NCBI RefSeq assembly: GCF_029323795.1 | Contig: NZ_CP119758.1 | Span: 3,720,001 to 3,784,000 of the forward strand | DNA length: 64,000 nt | Origin: Zobellia alginiliquefaciens | GTDB taxonomy: Bacteria > Bacteroidota > Bacteroidia > Flavobacteriales > Flavobacteriaceae | Direction: 5' to 3' | In this document: one piece after another, positions 52,736 through 61,158 of the stretch | Numbering within the stretch: the first letter of the stretch is position 1 | Layout of the letters: each line of letters starts with the position of its first letter | The notes under the pieces: model-generated | Told to the model about the DNA's origin: nothing | Databases searched by the model: none | Seen by the model: the letters and a program-made list of their open reading frames with translations, nothing else | Program-made: the position numbers and the translations under genes

Positions 52736-54994
52736 TTAGTTTTTGCTTTCCAGTTCTTCTATGGTCCAATAATCTTCTCGGTCTTTTTGGTCTCTTCTGA
52801 TTTTGGCAACCTGCCAAGGAGCAACGCCTCTTTCATTGTTCAAGTGCGTTCTGATATAGGTGACGACGCTTGCAATGTAATCATCATCTTGTTGTTTCAT
52901 ACCTGCCATAACACCGGAATATTCTTTGCCATCAACAGGTCCCGTAAGACCATTTAGAAGAATTTTCACGGGAATATCCCATTTTTTGGCGGTCACCCTG
53001 GGAGAACCGATCAATGAAGGAGCCATGCCTTCAATACCATTACCATTTTTACCATGACAGGACGCACATAAATTTTTAAAATGCGTGTATCCCTTTACAA
53101 TTCTGCTGCGGGTATGAGTATTCTGAAGCACGTGTTTCTTCTTGATTTGCTCTATTTCTAGAGGTACTTCTTTTAGACTCTCTTCACCAATGACCGCAAT
53201 AGCTTCGTTTGATGGATTTGAGGAAATGACCTGGGCAATGGTTTTGTTTCCTGCTTTGTCTTTTGCAGACCTTAGAGAAAGCACCAGTTGTTGCAACACT
53301 TCTGGGTTTGTATCATTTTTTAATGTCTGGACCGCTTCAATAACTTCTTGATCACCGGATTTTAGCAAAGGTTCGGCTACCCGAAGCGCTGCCATACGTA
53401 CCCGGGCATCATCATCTTGCAGAGCTGATAGAATAAGAGATTTGTCAATGGCATCAAGACCATCTAGAGCCCAGATAGCATGTAGTCTACCCAATGCATA
53501 ATCCGTATCACCTAGCATTGAACCCATAAAAGGGTCACCGCCAGTTACAATATCTTTTAAATCCGGAACTATGGATTTGTCTTCCTTGAGTACCAAAAGT
53601 TTTTGAGCGGTAAGACGGTACCAACCGTTAGGGTGATGCAGATAATCCAATAATTGGGCATTTGATTTGTTCAAGAGGTTTTCCTGTTTGGCAGGTGCAA
53701 TTTCTTCATGAACTATTCTGTAAATTCTACCTTTTCCAATATTCTTGTCAAATCCTTTCCGTTCTACCACAGGACGTAAAAAACTACCTTTTCTAACCCA
53801 GTTGCCCTCTTGAATAATTCCGCGGTACATGTCTACAACGTACAAACAACCGTCAGGTCCGGTTTGAGTGTCAACTGGTCTAAAGTTGGTATCTGTGGAT
53901 GCCAGAAACTCTGTTTCACCATACGGATTGGAAAGTACTTTTTTTCCGTTCACTAGGTTCACTTTCGCTCTACGAATCAAGCGCCCAACTGGTTCGGGAA
54001 TGAAAAGGTCGCCATACATGGGCAATTTATCGCCTAAAAATACCGACTGCCCGCAACTTGCGGTAAAATGGTTGAGTGTACCGTCTTCTCGAAGCCTATG
54101 GAGACCGCCCTGCACATCTGGTGTTCCAATAATTGGCCACACTTTTTCAAAACCTTCTTCCCATTTGCCTTCCATTTCTAGATTACCATAATAGGGATGT
54201 TGTTGATAGCCCAATGCAGGGGTTTCGCCACCTGCGCTGGAATAATAAATCTGACCTACTTCGTCTTGCGTCATGCCCCATTGACCCGAAGGTGCATCCA
54301 TTAAAGTATCAACCTCCATTTCACCCTTTGTAAATCTATAGCGCAAAGAGCCATTGGATTGATAAAGGTAATTATCCAGCCCCCAAATCATTGTGGCGGA
54401 TTGGTGCTCTAGATTTGCATTGTCACGTTTATTATTTTCTAGGATGAGCTTTTTTTCATCGGCAACATTGTCGCCGTCCGTATCCCTGTACGTGTAAAGG
54501 CTGCGGTTGTATGTCTCGCCAATGATCACCCTGTCGTCTAACGGAAGTAGAATTCTCGGCAGAATCAAACTATCAACAAAAACAGTACTCTTATCCATTT
54601 TGCCGTCTCCGTCCAAATCCTCAAGCACAGAAACTCGGCTCCACGGTTCATTTTCGTCCGTACCATCTATATCTTGCATATAGGTCAGCATTTCGGCAAC
54701 ATACAGTTTGCCATCGGGAGCCCATGCAATAGTTACGGGTTCATTGATCATGGGTTCACTGGCAACCAGCTCCATTCTATAGCCTTCAGGCAGGTGCATA
54801 GTTTTCATACTTTCCTCGGGCGACATAAAAGTGACCGGCGGGTCTTTTACAAGTGTAGGTTTAGAGTAAATAACATCTGCGTAAACCGGTTTTTCTTTTT
54901 TACAACTGCCGAGGGAGTTTAGTAAAATAGCGGAAATAAAAAATACGTGGTTGTTGGTAAAGATTTTTTTGAGTTGGTAAGGGAATTGAGTCAT
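52736..54994 (-). CDS. PVC-type membrane-bound dehydrogenase fused to cytochrome c, lipoprotein
   Basis: 752 residues from the ATG at 54994, which gives a normal lipoprotein signal (NSLGSC, Cys 31); an ATG 60 bases upstream adds a Lys/Thr-rich tail. The dehydrogenase propeller (about 65-430) starts PEGYRMELVASEPMINEPVTIAWAPDGKLYVAEM and contains EDLDGDGKMDKSTVF. HEAT-like repeats follow (about 455-600). The C-terminal cytochrome c has C643-x-x-C646-H647 (NLCASCHG) and VMAGM as a likely axial methionine. The enzyme would oxidise a sugar-like substrate outside the cytoplasm and pass electrons to its own haem. It is the counterpart of the copper-domain fusion at 5.9-9.4 kb. It sits 19 bases upstream of the atypical GH2 gene. 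Confidence 0.88.
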   Translation of the reverse strand: MTQFPYQLKKIFTNNHVFFISAILLNSLGSCKKEKPVYADVIYSKPTLVKDPPVTFMSPEESMKTMHLPEGYRMELVASEPMINEPVTIAWAPDGKLYVAEMLTYMQDIDGTDENEPWSRVSVLEDLDGDGKMDKSTVFVDSLILPRILLPLDDRVIIGETYNRSLYTYRDTDGDNVADEKKLILENNKRDNANLEHQSATMIWGLDNYLYQSNGSLRYRFTKGEMEVDTLMDAPSGQWGMTQDEVGQIYYSSAGGETPALGYQQHPYYGNLEMEGKWEEGFEKVWPIIGTPDVQGGLHRLREDGTLNHFTASCGQSVFLGDKLPMYGDLFIPEPVGRLIRRAKVNLVNGKKVLSNPYGETEFLASTDTNFRPVDTQTGPDGCLYVVDMYRGIIQEGNWVRKGSFLRPVVERKGFDKNIGKGRIYRIVHEEIAPAKQENLLNKSNAQLLDYLHHPNGWYRLTAQKLLVLKEDKSIVPDLKDIVTGGDPFMGSMLGDTDYALGRLHAIWALDGLDAIDKSLILSALQDDDARVRMAALRVAEPLLKSGDQEVIEAVQTLKNDTNPEVLQQLVLSLRSAKDKAGNKTIAQVISSNPSNEAIAVIGEESLKEVPLEIEQIKKKHVLQNTHTRSRIVKGYTHFKNLCASCHGKNGNGIEGMAPSLIGSPRVTAKKWDIPVKILLNGLTGPVDGKEYSGVMAGMKQQDDDYIASVVTYIRTHLNNERGVAPWQVAKIRRDQKDREDYWTIEELESKN

Positions 54995-55254
54995 ATACTT
55001 TTTTTTGAGTCGGTACTCGTTGTTAGTTTTTGTTTGGGTCTTAGTAAACATCAATACAAATTTTCTCCAGAGGTAAAAATAATCATAGCACTTTGCTGAA
55101 TTTGTTACATATGATCAGATGGCTATATCAAATGGATTTTTAGTGATTTTTCCTTTGTAGAAAGCTCCTGAACATCATTTTTGTTCCTTTCGGAAATGTT
55201 AATTAGTTCAATTTGATTTTAAAACATTTGCAGATTCATCTAGTATAATTTTAT

Positions 55255-55530
55255 TTAAATATAGTTGAAGACCTTTCTCCATTTTTGAAAAAGAGCGGTC
55301 TTTATATCCCCTTTTTGTGCCATGAGGGCTATGAGTTCATCTATATTAGGTGTGGGGACAATAGGCTCTTGGCCAGTATTATCTTTGTGGTAAAAACCAA
55401 TATCGCCAAGACCGATGTCGTCGGCCATAAGGAGAATGATATTCGGGTTTTCTTGTGCCATACATGAGATATGAATCATAGCAAGAAATAGGAAGCAAAC
55501 TAGTCTGTAGAGGTGTTTGATTGGTTTCAT
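55255..55530 (-). pseudogene. Remnant of an S1 sulfatase gene (N-terminal fragment)
   Basis: A 91-residue frame starts with a signal peptide ([14 protein letters not shown]) and a perfectly good sulfatase N-terminus ([20 protein letters not shown], then [11 protein letters not shown]). It breaks off before the formylglycine motif. The last ~23 residues ([23 protein letters not shown]) look like a different part of the protein, so a large internal deletion is likely; a normal S1 sulfatase is about 480 residues. With no active-site cysteine it cannot be an active sulfatase. It lies between the propeller hydrolase and the PVC-type dehydrogenase genes. Confidence 0.8.
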
Positions 55531-55589
55531 TTAAGTGTTGTTTTTTTAATCAGAGTATGACGGGCAAACTAGTTGAACTGAAGATGATT

Positions 55590-58064
55590 TTACTCATGAA
55601 GCAACTTTGAATACGCTATAATCAGCTTACCTTCCTTTGTTTTTCCAAGTAGTTTTCCTGCAAAATTGTTTTCGGACAATCCGTTTCCCCTGCCGTTAAA
55701 TTCAATAATCAGGTCTTTACCTTTTTTCTTGGTCTTGGTTACTTTTGATCCTCTTCCAAAATCGACTTCCTCTGAAGCACCAAATCGTAAAGAGGGCAGT
55801 TCTATATCGTTTTGGGCGTCAAAATCCGCTTCTGAATGTATCAAGACCCTTATCTTCTTTGTTGATGGGCCTATTTTCTGTTTGTTCAAGAGCTGAATGC
55901 GCTTGTGTACGGTAAGGGGAACAATGATGTTTTTTGAGCTGTGCTTATCTCGTGCTAAATCGTCTGCTTTTGGTACATCTATAACAGCCAATGAAAGATG
56001 CGTTGCCCTACCATGTTCGTCTTGAAGTACATGTGGTCGTTCCAATTTATACCAATGGGTTCTAGAACCATCTTCATAGGAAGTATTGTCTGGAGTGTAC
56101 GCCGTACCGGGGTTGAATTTCCAATGGATACCATCAGGTGAACGTAAGTAGATGGCCCGATAGTCCCAAAAAGCATTGATCAACATATGATATTGCACAT
56201 CATCTTTCCAAAGCACTGGGTCTTCGTAATTGGAGTTTCGGTATTTTTCTGGAATGATTTTGTTATATCTAATTTGGTCAGTAAGTACGGTATAGGGCCC
56301 TAATGGATCATCGGTCTTACTTTGCATCATTTCTCCTGCTTTTGTTACCCACAGAAAACGCCCATCTTCTTGTTGCACACCCGATAAGTTTCTGTAATAC
56401 CGATAGGATAGTTTTTTGTTTTCATTCGTACTTTTCCAGTCTACGGTCATAATTCCTAACCGTTTCCAAGGGCCGTTCATAGATTTTGAAGTGAAAAGTG
56501 TAGCTTCCCAATCTACTAAAGAGTAGAAGAGATATGAGCCATCATTTAACAAAACTATATCTGGATTGTGCCCCAACCCATTATGAAAGTCATATACTGT
56601 TTCTTCTTTCACTTTATAGGGTCCTGTAGGCGTTTCGGAAACCACATGGGCAACGGTTGAATTGGGCCACTCCCAATGACCTTTGGTTGCGTTTGCTGGC
56701 CACCTAGTTACCAACATATGGTATTTGTTGTCTTTGTCTTTTACAGGTCTTCCTCCCCAGTAACTCCATTCCGGGTCTTCAATTCCGTTGTCTGCATCTC
56801 GTGGAAGAACAGCATCCGCTCCCCAGAGGTCGGTTCTTAGTTTTTTGTGTATGGGCATCGGAAGAATTAGGTCGCTAAAAGAAGTTCCCAAAACAGTTCT
56901 TACCTTGGCTTTTATCATTTTTGAGGCTCTACTCTTATTGCCGGAATAATCGTGAGCGAAAACTATATAAGAATTAGTTACGTCCTTTTTTGGTGTAAAG
57001 TCTATATATTCAGTGTCATTTATGTCATGTGCTATTTGTCTTAGATTCTTGCCTTCTGTATCACCTCTATAGATTGAATAGTTGGCCACATCAATATCAA
57101 CACTTTTGTTCCACTCCAACTTAATTTCAGTATTAAGGGCTTCAATTTTTAGGGCGGTTGGAGGAGCGGGTGATGCATTATCAATTTTCTTGAGATGTAC
57201 TTTGTTAGAGCCTGTAGACTCAGAAGTATCAAGGCGAGTAACTACGTAATTATAAGCAATACCGTTGATGAGGTTAGTGTCGGTAAAACTAAAATTTTGG
57301 GTAGTCGTGAGTTTTTGATACGCTCCATTTTTTCCCTTACTTCGGTAGATTGAAAATTGAGTGTCTGAATTCGCTTTTTCATCTTTCCAATCCAATTGAA
57401 TACCTTTTTCAACGATTTCTCCTGACAGCGTAGGACCTCTTTTCTCGGGAGTTTGCAGGCTCAGGTTTACATAATCCAGATAAACCTTAACGTCTTCACT
57501 TGAGTAAAATGAAACCCGTACACTTGGGGCGCCCGCTAGGGCATCTTCTTTTGTTACGGTATAATTTCCTGAGAAGTGTTCAACCGTTTTGTCTGAGCCA
57601 ATGAGCTTTACTTTTTCGACTAAAAGTCGCGCTTGTTCACCAAAGAAGAGATGTAATGAAACCGTACCGTTGCTGATATATTCTAAATCGGCACCCATAC
57701 TCCAATGTAATACATCACCTTCCTTTAAGATTCGGTAATTCGAGTTGGTGTTTAGTGGTTTCGAATGGATATAAGCATAGTCAAAAGAACTAAAGTACTT
57801 TCCTTGAACCAAGCCCATGGAATGTCCTTCTTTTTGAGGTTGGTTAGAGGGCGTCCAGAAAGGAGACTGTAACCCAAGACGCCAAGAACCGGCATTTATC
57901 AAATTAAAATCACCATCATTTACATTAGGGTAGGGGGCGTTATCCCCAAGAAGAACGGTTTGGGCCGATACACCCAGATTCCAAAAAATAAAGAAAATAA
58001 TAGAACATAACTTAAATGTAATTGCTAGATTTTCTTTTTTTAGATGGTAATTTAGATGTATCAT
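55590..58064 (-). CDS. Multidomain hydrolase: binding module, two fibronectin III domains, five-bladed propeller
   Basis: 824 residues with a signal peptide (IIFFIFWNLGVSAQ). A beta-sandwich binding module (about 36-205; GDNAPYPNVNDGDFNL, VKVYLDYVNLSL) is followed by two fibronectin type III domains (about 208-297 and 300-390). A propeller domain (about 420-720) then carries WSYWGGRPVKDKDNKYHMLVTRW, HVVSETPTGPYK, GHNPDIVLLNDGSYLFYS and YEDPVLWKDDVQYHMLINAFWD. The propeller is homologous to the lipoprotein at 24.8-25.9 kb. About 100 residues of beta structure end the protein. The fold and acidic residues suggest a glycoside hydrolase related to GH43 or GH117, but the family is not assigned. 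It is 45 bases downstream of the GH29 gene. Confidence 0.75.
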   Translation of the reverse strand: MIHLNYHLKKENLAITFKLCSIIFFIFWNLGVSAQTVLLGDNAPYPNVNDGDFNLINAGSWRLGLQSPFWTPSNQPQKEGHSMGLVQGKYFSSFDYAYIHSKPLNTNSNYRILKEGDVLHWSMGADLEYISNGTVSLHLFFGEQARLLVEKVKLIGSDKTVEHFSGNYTVTKEDALAGAPSVRVSFYSSEDVKVYLDYVNLSLQTPEKRGPTLSGEIVEKGIQLDWKDEKANSDTQFSIYRSKGKNGAYQKLTTTQNFSFTDTNLINGIAYNYVVTRLDTSESTGSNKVHLKKIDNASPAPPTALKIEALNTEIKLEWNKSVDIDVANYSIYRGDTEGKNLRQIAHDINDTEYIDFTPKKDVTNSYIVFAHDYSGNKSRASKMIKAKVRTVLGTSFSDLILPMPIHKKLRTDLWGADAVLPRDADNGIEDPEWSYWGGRPVKDKDNKYHMLVTRWPANATKGHWEWPNSTVAHVVSETPTGPYKVKEETVYDFHNGLGHNPDIVLLNDGSYLFYSLVDWEATLFTSKSMNGPWKRLGIMTVDWKSTNENKKLSYRYYRNLSGVQQEDGRFLWVTKAGEMMQSKTDDPLGPYTVLTDQIRYNKIIPEKYRNSNYEDPVLWKDDVQYHMLINAFWDYRAIYLRSPDGIHWKFNPGTAYTPDNTSYEDGSRTHWYKLERPHVLQDEHGRATHLSLAVIDVPKADDLARDKHSSKNIIVPLTVHKRIQLLNKQKIGPSTKKIRVLIHSEADFDAQNDIELPSLRFGASEEVDFGRGSKVTKTKKKGKDLIIEFNGRGNGLSENNFAGKLLGKTKEGKLIIAYSKLLHE

Positions 58065-58109
58065 TTTCTGAGTGACTACAGTATTGTTATATGACTTAAT
58101 AGAGAAATT

Positions 58110-59642
58110 TTAACGGCGCTCGATTTTTAAAACATAAGCGAAATCGCATGGTTTTTCTTTTGGAAATTGAACAACGAGACCTTCGGGTTTTTGTTCCCAT
58201 CTGACACGGTCTTTACTTCCCAACATTGAAATACTTTGAATGTCTCCAGGATAGAGCTTTCCCTTACTGCCTAAAGTTCTAATGGTAATTTGTTTCTCTG
58301 GCCATTCCATACAGATGGCGTACAAGTTTTTTCCGTTTTGGGTAAACCGAATATCTTCCGAAGTGTATTTTGGTATCAATTCCCCATGGCTTTTACCTTG
58401 TCCGTGATGGCCGGGATTGGTTACTTCCGTGGGGCCTTCTCCGTAAAATATCCATGGCATGGTGTTATAAATGGCTTCTCCATTAATTTTTAGCCATTGC
58501 CCCATGGCATAAAGTTCCTTTTTAGTTTCATCGGCAAAGCTACCATCGGCCTTTGGAGGCACATTTAAAAGCATTCTACCATTTTTGCTGGTCATGTCAA
58601 TGAGCATATCAATCAATGTGCCGGCCTCTTTTACCTTGTTGGCAGGATTATAGAACCAAGGACTGGGCCATACAAAGTGACGTTGCATATTGATATCTGC
58701 CATCCATGGGTCATATTGCATTCCCTGCAGGTTCCCATCTTCTATATCGCGAATTCCTATTCCTGGTGGAATATCATGGGTTTTATAAAAGACTTCTACT
58801 TCTTTGCCTAATTCAAGTCCCTTGTTGAAATAATCACTGATTAATTTTTGTTGATAGCTTTCCGGTACACTGATTAATTCGTTATCCCCGGCCGGTAAAA
58901 GTCGGCCTCGATCTGTGTACTTTTTTAATTCGCCTTTTACGGTTCCCCCAAAGCCGGTATCGAACCAGATCATATCCGGTTCGTACGTATCTATAGCTTC
59001 AGAAATGCGGTCAAACCAAGCTTTGAAAATAACCTCCGCCAATCGGCCTTCATTGGCATTAGCGTACTTTGAATTGTCTTCATAGGGGTTGAGGTAAGTT
59101 GAGTCTTCTTTGGATAGTTGGCCCCACATACGGCTCCAAAAATCACCTGTGTGGAAAGAGGATATCAAGGGCATATTTCGTTTACGTAGTTCTTTTGCCA
59201 AGCTACCGTAAATATCTACTTTTGGTCCTTTTTTTACCGAATTCCAATCCGTTATATCGCTATCCCAATTTACGACCCCGCTACCGTGCCATGCTACTGG
59301 GCCGCCAAATTGAGCGCCTGCATCCTCCATTAAATCGACCCAATTTTTGGCATCGAATTTTTCTCCTTTCCATTTATCAATTGCTTCAAGGATGGTCATT
59401 TGGGTGTTTTTGGAAGCTACTTGTACAGTTTGCGGCCCCCAATGACAGTAAATCCCGAATTTCAATCCATAAAGCCAATCTGGCGTATTGTGTTTTTGTA
59501 AAGACGACCAATCTGCTGCATACGGCACAGCCGGTATTTCATTTTCATGGTTCGAATTTTGAGCATAATTTATTGTGGTTATCACAAAGAAAATCAGGAA
59601 TATTGGTAGTTTAAGCCGGTTAATCTTAGTTAGGTTTTTCAT
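58110..59642 (-). CDS. GH29-family alpha-L-fucosidase-like enzyme
   Basis: 510 residues with a signal peptide (PIFLIFFVITTINYAQ). The GH29 TIM-barrel pattern is clear: LYGLKFGIYCHWGPQTV near 58, NWVDLMEDAGAQF, AWHGSG, and D228 in MIWFDTGFGG as the likely nucleophile. The C-terminal half has DMTSKNGRMLLNVPPKADG and a beta domain ending CDFAYVLKIERR. GH29 members cleave alpha-L-fucosides, but in marine galactan loci related enzymes also act on alpha-linked L-galactose, which differs from fucose by one hydroxyl, so galactosidase activity should be kept open. The start codon overlaps by ATGA the stop of a degenerate upstream reading frame. Confidence 0.9.
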   Translation of the reverse strand: MKNLTKINRLKLPIFLIFFVITTINYAQNSNHENEIPAVPYAADWSSLQKHNTPDWLYGLKFGIYCHWGPQTVQVASKNTQMTILEAIDKWKGEKFDAKNWVDLMEDAGAQFGGPVAWHGSGVVNWDSDITDWNSVKKGPKVDIYGSLAKELRKRNMPLISSFHTGDFWSRMWGQLSKEDSTYLNPYEDNSKYANANEGRLAEVIFKAWFDRISEAIDTYEPDMIWFDTGFGGTVKGELKKYTDRGRLLPAGDNELISVPESYQQKLISDYFNKGLELGKEVEVFYKTHDIPPGIGIRDIEDGNLQGMQYDPWMADINMQRHFVWPSPWFYNPANKVKEAGTLIDMLIDMTSKNGRMLLNVPPKADGSFADETKKELYAMGQWLKINGEAIYNTMPWIFYGEGPTEVTNPGHHGQGKSHGELIPKYTSEDIRFTQNGKNLYAICMEWPEKQITIRTLGSKGKLYPGDIQSISMLGSKDRVRWEQKPEGLVVQFPKEKPCDFAYVLKIERR

Positions 59643-59779
59643 TTGTTTTTTGGTTTTAAATTCCGAATGATAAGAAGGGCATCTGCTTCATAACGCCATG
59701 GCCGATAATCCCAAAAACCAAGCTCTTTCATTTCATATTTTTCTTCGGGAGTGAACTTGCCCGTAAGGGGATTGGACTT
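59639..59779 (-). pseudogene. 3' remnant of a deleted protein-coding gene
   Basis: Reading from just after a stop codon at 59780-59782, an open frame of about 46 codons ends in a TGA at 59639-59641 that overlaps the ATG of the GH29 gene as ATGA. Its translation is protein-like (PLTGKFTPEEKYEMKELGFWD, then RPWRYEADALLIIRN), yet it has no suitable start and is far too short for its apparent fold. The ATGA overlap is typical of intact coupled genes, so this is probably the 3' end of a gene whose 5' part was deleted between here and the GH117 gene. The family is not recognised. Confidence 0.6.
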
Positions 59780-59846
59780 TTAGAAAATAAAGGCAAATAT
59801 TGATTCCGTTCTTTTTTAAAAGGGAGCTAAAGCTTTAGAAAAGACA

Positions 59847-61109
59847 TTACTTTTGATTTAATTGCTTTGTCTCATTAGCTACACGCTCACGTTGTTCGGC
59901 ATTTAAACCGTGTTGTAGCAAGTATTCTAACCTAGGTGTGTTATGATGGCGTTTCATTTGTTTGTCATCCACGTCTAGGCTTAGATCGCAATCGAAACGG
60001 ACTAGAATAACATGATTTTTTTTCCAATCGCGATTAGGATTTGCAAAGTGAGAAATACCCCAAGTAATACCACGACCATCCTTTGTGTCCGTGAAAGCAT
60101 CTGGAACAAAAGGCCCGCCGGCATTGGGCATCATTTCAACCATAGCCGCAATTTCAAAATTCACCCAATCTTCGGCATATTGAATCGTATTGGCTTCATT
60201 ACCATCTCTAATGGCAAAAGCGGCAACTCCTTTTTTAAACGGAAACAAGGTAGTCTCGTGTCCGGAGTTCATAATCGGGTTCAAAGGATGTTTTTTAAAC
60301 GGACCTAACGGGTCATCTGCTATGGCAAGACCGTGCATGCGTACGTTGTTCTTTCCATTAACTTTTCCAAAATCCGATTTGTAGTACAGGTAAATTTTTC
60401 CATTATGGACGATGGGGTAGGGATCATGAATTGAAAATTGGTCCCACGAGCCAGGAGCCCCATTGGGAATCACTTCTTTCTTAAAAGGTGTCCACGGACC
60501 GTTTGGAGAATCGGCATAAGAAACGGCAACGGGACAATTGTCTCCGCCACTTTTTCCCGGGGCTTCAGAAAAAGCTTGGTAGTATAAATAGTATTTCCCT
60601 TTCCACTTTAAAATATCAGTAGTGGTAACCGAGCGCCAGCCAACTTGTGGTTTTGGAGGTCTCGGAACGGCAACACCTTGTTCTTCCCATGTGAATCCAT
60701 CTTTAGAGGTTGCATAGAAAATATCTGATAAATCCCAATCTGCAGAAGGTATGGTATCATTAGATTCTTCAACTCTTGATATTCCTACTGGCGCCACTGG
60801 AGTTTCACGGTGGGTGTACCAAATATAATATTGGCCATTTTCAAAAATCACCTTTGAAGGGTCACGCCGGGTTATAGTACCATCGTTCCCATTGTAATCA
60901 AAGCCTTTAAGTTCCGTATATTTAAACTGAGTGTAAAGTTCATTGCTTTCTTGACGAGGGCCTAAATAATTATCATAGTTCCGTTGTAAAGCAGCGCTTA
61001 AAGGTCTGTTGGGTTTCTCCTCTGGCAAGTCATAAGGGAACGCCTTTTCTTGGCCTTGAGCCATAATAAAAGTGCTCAAACTTAATGTTAGTAAAATATA
61101 TTTTTTCAT
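59847..61109 (-). CDS. GH117 family exo-hydrolase, secreted (alpha-1,3-L-neoagarooligosaccharide hydrolase-like)
   Basis: 420 residues. The signal peptide (LLTLSLSTFIMAQGQ) has no lipobox, so this copy is probably soluble, unlike the lipoprotein copy at 23.4 kb. The N-terminal KPNRPLSAALQRNYDNYLG and ELYTQFKYTELKGFDYNGNDG are hallmarks of GH117. Catalytic residues by family analogy are D83 (TRRDPS), D229 (SIHDPYPI) and H284-E285 (NSGHETTLF). The C-terminal helical tail (RLEYLLQHGLNAEQRERVANE) may serve dimerisation. Family activity is release of 3,6-anhydro-L-galactose from neoagarobiose-type ends. It is the second gene of the right-hand block visible here, after the Asp-box protein, and the deleted-gene remnant follows it. 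Confidence 0.94.
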   Translation of the reverse strand: MKKYILLTLSLSTFIMAQGQEKAFPYDLPEEKPNRPLSAALQRNYDNYLGPRQESNELYTQFKYTELKGFDYNGNDGTITRRDPSKVIFENGQYYIWYTHRETPVAPVGISRVEESNDTIPSADWDLSDIFYATSKDGFTWEEQGVAVPRPPKPQVGWRSVTTTDILKWKGKYYLYYQAFSEAPGKSGGDNCPVAVSYADSPNGPWTPFKKEVIPNGAPGSWDQFSIHDPYPIVHNGKIYLYYKSDFGKVNGKNNVRMHGLAIADDPLGPFKKHPLNPIMNSGHETTLFPFKKGVAAFAIRDGNEANTIQYAEDWVNFEIAAMVEMMPNAGGPFVPDAFTDTKDGRGITWGISHFANPNRDWKKNHVILVRFDCDLSLDVDDKQMKRHHNTPRLEYLLQHGLNAEQRERVANETKQLNQK

Positions 61110-61158
61110 ATTACTGTTCTGGTATTTGTGGTTGAAATATGTTTTATAAAGTTGTTTG

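Noticed and set aside
55231-55243. TCTAGTATAA as a third copy of the tandem operator
   Set aside because: Only one half-unit is present, with no second unit 10 bases away and no promoter box beside it.
59099-59614. 171-codon plus-strand frame over the GH29 gene
   Set aside because: Antisense to a gene with intact GH29 motifs; its translation shows no domain or signal.
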